DNA from: Halobacillus sp. Marseille-Q1614 | GTDB lineage: Bacteria > Bacillota > Bacilli > Bacillales > Halobacillaceae | Reading direction: 5' to 3' | Assembly: GCF_902809865.1 (NCBI RefSeq) | Contig: NZ_CADDWH010000001.1 | Coordinates: 2,914,001-2,978,000 of the forward strand | DNA: 64,000 nt | Part shown: positions 57,964-64,000 of the stretch, piece by piece | How the letters are laid out: each line of letters starts with the position of its first letter | Position numbering within the stretch: position 1 is the stretch's first letter | Translations under genes and position numbers: made by a program | The notes under the pieces: generated by a model | Seen by the model: only the letters and a program-made list of their open reading frames with translations | The model's database searches: none | What the model was told of the DNA's origin: nothing

Positions 57964-60753
57964 ATGGCAAACGAACAAACAAGGTATTCCCGGCTTGCTC
58001 AAATTACCAAGCTTATTAATACGAATCTGGAATTAAAAGAAGTGCTGGAGCATGTCGTCACAGCGATATCTGAAGAAATTGTACGCTGTGATTCAGTGGG
58101 AATCTATCTTCCCCAGGCCGACGGGACCTTTCGAGGCTATGTAGGAAAACCCGAGATAATAAATGGAATGACTCTCGATATGCACGTAGTCGATACCGAC
58201 CACGACCACCTGGCGCGAGAAGTGATTGACACTAAAGAAGCCATTTACATACCTGATACTTCTAAGGATTTAAGACCTGATCCACGGGCTGTTGAGGCAT
58301 TTGGCATCAAGTCTCTCTTAGTCTTGCCAATGGCCTACGAAGAAGGATTGTACGGCCTGGTCTTCTTATTTGATTACGGAATCCCCATGAACCTCACTTC
58401 ATCTGAAATCGAATCTATTAAAGCTTACGTAAACATGGCAGCCGTAGCCGTGAGAAACTCTAATAACCTGACTAGAAAAGAGTCCCTCATCGCTGATAAA
58501 CAGCTTTTGCTCAATGTTACTCGTGAACTTTCTTTATGCTCCACACTTGAGGAAGTCATGGATAAATGCTTTGAATACATCGGACAAGTCCTCGGAAACT
58601 CTAATATCGGAGCCCATCTCTTAGACCCTGTTGCCAACAGCCACATCAACCCTGCCAGCTTAAGTAAAGACAGTGATTGGACCGAGGAAGACTGGAAACG
58701 GACCCACCATCACCTCTCCGTAGATTTTAAAAAAGATTTAGTGTTTCAGGAAGTATTGTCGAAGAAACAATCCATTTTTATAGATGATACCATGTCCGAC
58801 CCGCGCCCCAACCATGAAGCCTGCCGGAGGTTTGGAATCAAAGGCCTCTATATGATTCCGTTGATTGCTACCGGAAAAGTATTAGGTACGATCGCAATTG
58901 TCAATTTGAACGAAAAAGGGCATCGTTACCCAGAATCGGCTATGCAGCTGGCGGAATCCATAGCAGATGCTACAGCACCTGTGCTTTCTTACTTACTTTA
59001 TATTGAAAAACAAGAATTTATCATCTCTGAAAGAACTTCTGAACTTACCGATAAAAATAAAGAGTTACAGCGAGTTGTAAAAGAAGTCAAACAGATTGGA
59101 AGAGAAAAAGAACTTATTTTAAACTCTGCCGGTGAAGGGATATTTGGCTTAGACCTTCAAGGGAACATAACGTTTTGCAATCCTTCGGCAATTAAACTCC
59201 TTAACTATGAAAGCCGGGAAGAGCTCATAGGAAAACCATGCCATATCATTTTCAAAGAGAACATGTCAGATGCTTCAGGGTTATTTTCGCCAAGACGGAG
59301 AGACGATAGAAATAAAGATGCCGAAGAAGACTATTTCCTGAGGAAAGATAACAGTGAGTTTCCAGTAGAGTTCGTCATTACATCTCAAATTGAGAATGAG
59401 GAGACAGTAGGTTATGTAGTGACTTTCAAAGACATTACCAGCCGAAGACAAATGGAAGAAAAGATTAAATATCACGCGTTTTATGACAGCGTAACCAACC
59501 TTCCAAACCGTGTGCTGTTTCAAGATCGTCTGCATCAGGCACTAAACTATGCAGAATCCTATGGGCGTTCACTGGGCGTTCTTTTCTTAGACCTCGACCG
59601 GTTTAAAAAGATTAATGATACCTTTGGCCATACCTTCGGCGATCGAGTATTAAAGAAAATAGCGGAACGGCTGACGAGCAGTCTTCCTAAAGAAACAACC
59701 GTTTCCAGACAGGGAGGAGATGAATTTATCATCTTAATTCCAAGTATCCGCACAAGGCAGGATGTGACAGATTGTGCGAGAGCGGTACTGGCTGTATTCT
59801 CTGACCCTTTTCATATCAATGGGCAGGAAATTGCCGTGAAAACGAGTATCGGAGTTAGTATATATCCGGAAAATGGAACTACTTCTGAACAGCTTATTAA
59901 ACACGCGGACGTTGCGATGTACACCGCAAAGAAACTATCAGGCAACCAGTTTCAGCTTTACGATCCTAACTTAGAGGATCGAACCATAGAAAGCATCCAG
60001 CTGGAAAACGACCTGTATAAAGCTTTAAAAAATCATCAGCTCCGGGTGGTCTATCAGCCGAAGTATGATTATTTAAAACAAGAAATGATTGGTGTAGAAG
60101 CGCTCCTTCGGTGGAACCATCCACAACGAGGCATAATGAAACCTAAAGATTTTATACCACTCGCTGAGGAAACAGGCCTCATTATCCAGATGGGCGAGTG
60201 GATTCTTCATGAAGCCTGCCGGCAGATGAAGACATGGCACGACAAGGGGTATACAAAGCTGTCTGTATCTGTAAACCTTTCTCCCCAGCAGTTCAGCCAG
60301 GAGAACATTGTCAGCAAAGTCAAAGCCATCCTTGAACAAACCAGTCTCCCTCCTCAGCTGCTGGAACTGGAATTAACAGAAAATCTGATCATTCATAACA
60401 CCGAGAAGACGCTGAACGTGATCCATTGTTTAAAAGAGCTTGGTATTCAAATCTCCATTGATGACTTTGGCACAGGCTACTCTTCTTTAGGTTACTTAAA
60501 AGACTTCCCTGTGGATACTTTGAAAATTGATAAAACATTTATAGATGATCTGCCGAAAAATCCTAACAATGCGGCAATCACAAATACGATTATCACGTTA
60601 GCGAACAGTCTGCAGCTCAACGTCATTGCTGAAGGAGTAGAAACACAGGAACAGCTTGATTATTTAACAAGTCATGGCTGTTACTTGATTCAAGGCTTTT
60701 ATTACTGCAAACCTATACGAGCAGAAGAGGTTCTTCAAAAAATATACAGCTAG
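57964..60753 (+). CDS. GAF-GAF-PAS-GGDEF-EAL cyclic-di-GMP protein
   Basis: 929 residues, no membrane segment. GAF1 (about 10-165) and GAF2 (about 185-345) share a repeated motif (IYIPDTSKDLRPDPRAVEAFG and IFIDDTMSDPRPNHEACRRFG). A coiled stretch (about 350-380) leads to PAS (about 382-490). GGDEF (about 500-665) has an intact RQGGDEF at 582-588 and no RxxD inhibitory site just before it. EAL (about 680-925) keeps EALLRW at 712, ENLIIH, IDDFGTGYSSLGYLKDFP and EGVET. Both activities could work, so it may make or break cyclic-di-GMP depending on the GAF/PAS signal. ATGGAGG sets the ATG at 57964. The next gene starts 24 bases after its stop. Confidence 0.93.
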   Translation: MANEQTRYSRLAQITKLINTNLELKEVLEHVVTAISEEIVRCDSVGIYLPQADGTFRGYVGKPEIINGMTLDMHVVDTDHDHLAREVIDTKEAIYIPDTSKDLRPDPRAVEAFGIKSLLVLPMAYEEGLYGLVFLFDYGIPMNLTSSEIESIKAYVNMAAVAVRNSNNLTRKESLIADKQLLLNVTRELSLCSTLEEVMDKCFEYIGQVLGNSNIGAHLLDPVANSHINPASLSKDSDWTEEDWKRTHHHLSVDFKKDLVFQEVLSKKQSIFIDDTMSDPRPNHEACRRFGIKGLYMIPLIATGKVLGTIAIVNLNEKGHRYPESAMQLAESIADATAPVLSYLLYIEKQEFIISERTSELTDKNKELQRVVKEVKQIGREKELILNSAGEGIFGLDLQGNITFCNPSAIKLLNYESREELIGKPCHIIFKENMSDASGLFSPRRRDDRNKDAEEDYFLRKDNSEFPVEFVITSQIENEETVGYVVTFKDITSRRQMEEKIKYHAFYDSVTNLPNRVLFQDRLHQALNYAESYGRSLGVLFLDLDRFKKINDTFGHTFGDRVLKKIAERLTSSLPKETTVSRQGGDEFIILIPSIRTRQDVTDCARAVLAVFSDPFHINGQEIAVKTSIGVSIYPENGTTSEQLIKHADVAMYTAKKLSGNQFQLYDPNLEDRTIESIQLENDLYKALKNHQLRVVYQPKYDYLKQEMIGVEALLRWNHPQRGIMKPKDFIPLAEETGLIIQMGEWILHEACRQMKTWHDKGYTKLSVSVNLSPQQFSQENIVSKVKAILEQTSLPPQLLELELTENLIIHNTEKTLNVIHCLKELGIQISIDDFGTGYSSLGYLKDFPVDTLKIDKTFIDDLPKNPNNAAITNTIITLANSLQLNVIAEGVETQEQLDYLTSHGCYLIQGFYYCKPIRAEEVLQKIYS

Positions 60754-60777
60754 TTGTGGAATGAAAGAGGGGAAATT

Positions 60778-62412
60778 ATGAAATCTGTTAAGGCAGTAGT
60801 TGAATATTTAAAAAGCGGGGATATTTCGTATATTTTCGGCATCCCTGCAGGTTCTGTAAATGCTTTTTTTGATGAGTTATACGACAGTCCGGAAATCACT
60901 CCAATTGTTACTAAGCACGAAGGAGCAGCTTCTTACATGGCTGCCGCTTACGCAAAATACTCAAAAAAACTCGCAGTTTGTATCGGAAGCAGCGGTCCTG
61001 GAGGCACAAACCTCGTAACAGGAGCGGCTAATGCAATGCGTGAGCATCTTCCTGTACTGTTTTTAACGGGAGCCGTTCCTGTAAATACGATGGGACACAA
61101 TGCCTCGCAGGAATTAGATGCTCATCCGATCTTTGAATCAGTAACGAAATACAGCAAAAGAGTCGACCGGGCGGAGGATCTCCTTAAAGAAATTCATAAA
61201 GCTGTTGAGACCGCAATTTCAGGAGTGCCAGGACCTGTACATATTGCCATGCCGATTGACGTTCAATTAAGTGAAGCGGAGGACCAAATCATCCCGCCAT
61301 TTCCAAAACGAGCCCCTCTCCTCCCTGAAGATGGGCCGCTCTACGAAGCTGTCATGAAATTAACCGACAGCCCTAAAGGCTTTATTTTTGCGGGACAGGG
61401 AATTCGTGGATGTGCAGATCAATTAATTGAATTGGCAGAGCTTCTTAATTGGCCGATTATTTCTTCTCCACAGGCAAAAGGTCTGATTCCAGATAACCAC
61501 CCGCTGTATCGAGGCATATTTGGTTTTGCCGGTCACGAGTCGGCTTCTTCGCTAATAAATGAAGGAGATTTTAATACCGTTCTTGTAGCTGGATCTAGTT
61601 TAGGAGAAACGGCCACCAATAACTATAATCAGAACATAACGAAGAACCGAACTTTAATCCAAATCGATTTTGACCAATCCGTCTTTAACCGCCGCTATGA
61701 AACTGACGTGGCTTTATCGGGAGATATGGATATTATCCTCTCCTCCATTATTGAAGGTGTTAAAAACCTCGGCTATCAGCGTGCTGATCTTCCTGAATTT
61801 GAGCGTTCATTAGAAGAGATTACAGAAGAGTACAGTACGAGAAATGTGCTGTTAAAACTGCAGCGGCTTCTCCCACTGAAAACACGCTACACCATTGATA
61901 TAGGAGAGTTTATGGCATATGTTATTCACCATATGAATGTAGCAGCCCCGGACAGCTTTGATATTAACGTCCATTTCGGAGCGATGGGAAGCGGCATCGG
62001 AAGCGCCATTGGTTCTAAACTTGCACACGAAGACTGCCCGACTGTGTGTATTACCGGGGACGGCTGCTTTTTCATGCACGGTATGGAGCTGCTGACCGCA
62101 AAGGAATATGATATTCCTGTTTTATTTGTAGTGATGAACAATGCCCGGCTAGGTATGGTTCACCATGGCCATGCCCTGCAGTATAAGCGGGCCCACCAAA
62201 GATTCTCCCAGGAGCCGGTGGCTATCTCTTCTTTGGCAGAAACGATGGGAATACCTAGCTTTCGTGTTAAGAGCATGGAAGATTTAAATGAGAGCGCCGT
62301 CTATAAATTATTAAACCAGGCAGGTCCCGCAATTCTCGAAATCGCGCTCGTTGATGACCGCGTCCCTCCGATGGGAGATCGTGTAAAATTCCTGTCCTCT
62401 TTTGGAAAGTAA
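60778..62412 (+). CDS. Thiamine-diphosphate-dependent enzyme (acetolactate synthase/pyruvate oxidase-like)
   Basis: 544 residues with the three ThDP-enzyme domains. The N-terminal catalytic glutamate is in TKHEGAASYMAAAYAK (about residue 50). The middle domain begins near 190 (GFIFAGQGIRG). The cofactor motif GDGCFFMHG to NN (about 430-458) is complete, with GAMGSGIGSAIG before it. The start is ATG 60778 with AGAGGGG. It is close to the large acetolactate-synthase-like family, but no small regulatory subunit or ilv gene is nearby, so the reaction (acetolactate, pyruvate oxidation, decarboxylation) is not decided. Probably co-transcribed with the GGDEF-EAL gene. Confidence 0.9.
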   Translation: MKSVKAVVEYLKSGDISYIFGIPAGSVNAFFDELYDSPEITPIVTKHEGAASYMAAAYAKYSKKLAVCIGSSGPGGTNLVTGAANAMREHLPVLFLTGAVPVNTMGHNASQELDAHPIFESVTKYSKRVDRAEDLLKEIHKAVETAISGVPGPVHIAMPIDVQLSEAEDQIIPPFPKRAPLLPEDGPLYEAVMKLTDSPKGFIFAGQGIRGCADQLIELAELLNWPIISSPQAKGLIPDNHPLYRGIFGFAGHESASSLINEGDFNTVLVAGSSLGETATNNYNQNITKNRTLIQIDFDQSVFNRRYETDVALSGDMDIILSSIIEGVKNLGYQRADLPEFERSLEEITEEYSTRNVLLKLQRLLPLKTRYTIDIGEFMAYVIHHMNVAAPDSFDINVHFGAMGSGIGSAIGSKLAHEDCPTVCITGDGCFFMHGMELLTAKEYDIPVLFVVMNNARLGMVHHGHALQYKRAHQRFSQEPVAISSLAETMGIPSFRVKSMEDLNESAVYKLLNQAGPAILEIALVDDRVPPMGDRVKFLSSFGK

Positions 62413-62501
62413 TTTTGTATATTCCTTGAACAGTGCTAAACTCTCTTGAGCTTCCTTTCATTTCCTACTAATATAGAAAAGAGAGCTTAGGAGGCGAATA
62501 T

Positions 62502-63005
62502 ATGAAAACTAATTTAATTATCATATTTGGCTTACTTTTATCGACGTTATTAATTGGCTGCTCCCAGAATAGTGAGGATTCCTCAGGAGGGGCATCCGAA
62601 GAGCATGAAGGGCATGCCCAAGAGACAGCTGGTGGAGATATTCGCGAGGAAACGTCAGGCTCCGATGTGATGCCTGCTTTTCTAGAAGAAAAACCTGAAG
62701 AAATGCAAAATATCTATATGGCTGTCTCTCAACATAAAGAGTTACTAGAACAAATCCCTTGCTACTGCGGCTGTGGAGATTCTGTCGGCCATAGAGATAA
62801 CTACGACTGCTTCGTGCATAAAAACGGCGAAGACGGTTCGCTCGTCTGGGATGACCACGGCACAAAATGCGGCGTATGTCTTGAGATTGCCGCTCAATCA
62901 ATCGTTGATTACCAGGATGGAAAGTCCGTAAAAGAGATTAGAGAAGACATCGATAAACAGTACGAGCAAGGTTACTCAAAACCTACTCCAACGCCAGAAG
63001 TATAA
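62502..63005 (+). CDS. PCYCGC-motif lipoprotein
   Basis: 167 residues. Lipobox LLIGC (Cys20), then an acidic linker with histidines (EEHEGHAQE). The conserved domain carries PCYCGCGD (about 85-92) with GHRDNYDCFVH, and later KCGVCLEIA: six cysteines plus histidines outside the membrane, a likely metal or redox site. It matches the PCYCGC lipoprotein family of Bacillaceae, whose function is unknown. AGGAGGCG precedes the ATG. Monocistronic, followed by the terminator hairpin at 63013. Confidence 0.85.
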   Translation: MKTNLIIIFGLLLSTLLIGCSQNSEDSSGGASEEHEGHAQETAGGDIREETSGSDVMPAFLEEKPEEMQNIYMAVSQHKELLEQIPCYCGCGDSVGHRDNYDCFVHKNGEDGSLVWDDHGTKCGVCLEIAAQSIVDYQDGKSVKEIREDIDKQYEQGYSKPTPTPEV

Positions 63006-63012
63006 AATAAAC

Positions 63013-63032
63013 ATCCGGCTTTTTTGCTGGAT
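63013..63032 (+). terminator. Terminator hairpin after the lipoprotein gene (left copy)
   Basis: ATCCGGC, TTTTTT, GCTGGAT. It lacks a good T run after the stem. A near-duplicate with a T run lies at 63576-63601. Confidence 0.55.
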
Positions 63033-63039
63033 ACTTTCA

Positions 63040-63571
63040 GCTTGTAAATAAACCTCATGTTGCAGACAACCGACTTTTCTTTTAAAGGATCGGATACAGC
63101 AAAGGGCTCCGGGAAACGTATCGCTTTCCGTGGGCGTACGGTGAGCTTCCTCAGGCTTTCGCCTTGCGGGATCTCACCTTGTACGTTCCTTCCACAGGAG
63201 TCTCACCGTTTCCCATCGCCCTCTCCCGATCACGTGTTTCTTTCCTTGCTCTCTTCCCGGGGTCTAAGCTCTTAAGGATGCAGGGCCCAGGTGAAAGGTC
63301 AGCTGATTCCTCTTCTCGCAAGGGCAGGATTCCATTTACCTTTTTCCTCGTTATGGGAAGGGAAGCAACGAGACTCCTGCGGGACACGCAAGGCTGGCAA
63401 GACCCCACAGGGCGCCAAGCCCGAGGAGGCTTGCCGTCTTCCCCGCTTAAAAGCGAGGTGGTTCCCGACCCATTAGTCCCCTTTTTTTGGCCAATGGAAT
63501 CCCGCTAACCACGCTAGCTTAAACAGGAAACTCCATTAGAAAAAACTGTTGAGACTTTCTCGACAGTCTGT
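63040..63571. repeat. Composite of opposed GC-rich repeats (long form of repeat B)
   Basis: Between two near-identical terminator hairpins lie a reverse-oriented core (63101-63240: GGGCTCCGGGAAACGTATCG, GTACGGTGAGCTTCCTCAGG, CAGGAGTCTCACCG), a spacer, a forward-oriented core (63361-63475: GAGACTCCTGCGGGACACGC, GCAAGACCCCACAGG, CCCGAGGAGGCTTGCCG, CCGCTTAAAAGCGAGG) and an end segment with the CTGTTGAGA/TCTCGACAG hairpin. The two ends of the composite match the 196-base repeat at 30.7 kb in inverted orientation. Open frames here are low-complexity shadows, so no gene. Confidence 0.7.
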
Positions 63572-63575
63572 AAAT

Positions 63576-63601
63576 ATCCGGCTTTTTTGCCGGATGTTTT
63601 T
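63576..63601 (+). terminator. Terminator hairpin (right copy)
   Basis: ATCCGGC, TTTTTT, GCCGGAT, then TTTTT. Confidence 0.7.
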
Positions 63602-63734
63602 ATTTAGGAAGACTATAAAACTCGCGGATATAACTGTAATCTTCTGCCTTTTTAAGTTCATCTGCATTTCTTTCGTGTGGATTGCTGCTTTCGTGCATCT
63701 GGTCAGTCTGTTCCTCTGTCACCACTTTAATCAA
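63600..63734 (-). CDS. Possible small protein, 44 residues, unknown
   Basis: A TTG at 63734 with AAGGAAA about ten bases before it opens 44 codons: an acidic polar start (VVTEEQTDQMHESS) and a more structured end (DELKKAEDYSYIREFYSLPK). Composition looks protein-like rather than random, but the start codon is weak and no family is recognised. Its stop lies at the foot of the right-hand terminator hairpin. Confidence 0.45.
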   Translation of the reverse strand: MIKVVTEEQTDQMHESSNPHERNADELKKAEDYSYIREFYSLPK

Positions 63735-63869
63735 AATTCTTTCGTTTCCTTAATGTTAAAGTAGGTATCTTTTTTCCCTCTCTTCCCTGCCTGATGAAAT
63801 ACACAGAGTAATAGATCTATGGAAGCGACAGTAAAAAAGCTGAACGGCGCTAAATTCCTGATACCAGCT

Positions 63870-63968
63870 TTACTTTGGGCCGACATCCGGCAATTGAACG
63901 CGGGACAATGGCTCTTTTACAAGTTTACTCATATTATGCTGATCGAATTGGTCATGTTGGATAATCAA
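63870..63968 (-). CDS. Possible small protein, 32 residues, unknown
   Basis: AGGAGG lies nine bases before a TTG (63968) that opens 32 codons: IIQHDQFDQHNMSKLVKEPL followed by SRVQLPDVGPK and a stop. The ribosome site is strong. It may be a short peptide gene or the start of a longer gene cut short. I see no continuation in another frame. It lies upstream of the 44-codon frame on the same strand. Confidence 0.45.
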   Translation of the reverse strand: MIIQHDQFDQHNMSKLVKEPLSRVQLPDVGPK

Positions 63969-64000
63969 TACTTATAACCTCCTCACTTGTTAATTATATC

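Noticed and set aside
63151-63508. Overlapping frames of 85 and 114 residues in the composite repeat
   Set aside because: They are S/R/P/G-rich shadows of opposed GC-rich repeats with no ribosome site.
374-63601. CRISPR array
   Set aside because: The repeats are long, few, far apart and in both orientations, with no regular spacers and no cas genes.
63549-63764. 71-residue plus-strand frame rich in F, I and V
   Set aside because: It starts within the repeat end and crosses the terminator T run. The minus-strand frames are more protein-like.

Overview
The window reads as the chromosome of a low-to-medium GC Gram-positive of the family Bacillaceae, probably a moderately salt-loving genus such as Halobacillus or a near relative. 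The evidence is the gene set: nadBCA divergent from a nifS-type desulfurase, an S-box leader on a methionine/cysteine gene, a YtvA-type LOV-STAS photoreceptor, bacilliredoxin BrxA beside a CvfC-type HEAT protein, a PerR-type box before katA, Fur boxes at an iron-siderophore locus, sigma-B-like promoters, strong AGGAGG ribosome sites with frequent TTG/GTG starts, and a lone CrtN/CrtI-type desaturase. The genus is an inference. I see no prophage, no complete insertion sequence, no CRISPR array, and no tRNA or rRNA gene.

Layout. 1-5.7 kb: tail of a ribonucleotide reductase beta gene, then the NAD synthesis genes nadB-nadC-nadA with nifS opposite. 5.7-11 kb: an ECF sigma/anti-sigma pair, a uracil-DNA-glycosylase-family protein, a Na/Ca exchanger, a carotenoid desaturase and small membrane proteins. 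11-17 kb: acsA, an S-box-controlled O-acetylhomoserine sulfhydrylase fused to a CoA-binding domain, a doubly broken cystathionine-gamma-synthase-type gene and a Nudix hydrolase. 17-28 kb: hydrolase, SCO protein, an orphan ECF sigma factor, an XRE-TPR regulator, DUF1002, DoxX and PfpI proteins, an acyl-CoA dehydrogenase, the LOV-STAS sensor, and a LysR/MFS pair. 28-45 kb: a LysR/YeiH pair, AI-2E transporter, E1-like ThiF/MoeB, SDR, FMN reductase, a MurE paralogue, DinB, catalase, FNT channel, an ABC exporter, and CvfC-BrxA. 45-63 kb: a secreted glucoamylase-like protein, methyltransferase, a bd-type oxidase (cydAB, YthAB type), glutaminase with DUF4385, Fur-controlled siderophore uptake with an unusual YumC-like flavoprotein, PadR-ChrA, a GAF-GAF-PAS-GGDEF-EAL protein, a ThDP enzyme and a PCYCGC lipoprotein.

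Functional themes are cofactor and sulfur metabolism (NAD, Fe-S, methionine/cysteine, thiolation), redox and stress defence (catalase, bacilliredoxin, FMN reductase, SCO, bd oxidase, LOV sensor, sigma-B-like promoters) and iron acquisition. Most genes are single or in two- to three-gene units separated by clear intrinsic terminators.

The least ordinary part is between the genes. A family of GC-rich, highly foldable repeats occupies most intergenic stretches over 250 bp (0.4-0.8, 11.1, 17.1-17.3, 30.7-30.9, 44.9-45.3, 46.9-47.1, 63.0-63.6 kb). Two copies sit inside what looks like the loop of a host gene's terminator hairpin. One is bounded by short inverted repeats (GCTCTGTTA/TAACAGAGC). One is a composite of two opposed copies flanked by near-duplicate terminators, with a shortened inverted relative 33 kb away. 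Short genes found by reading the gaps (50, 30, 29, 44 and 32 codons) and one frame-broken small lipoprotein gene are listed separately.
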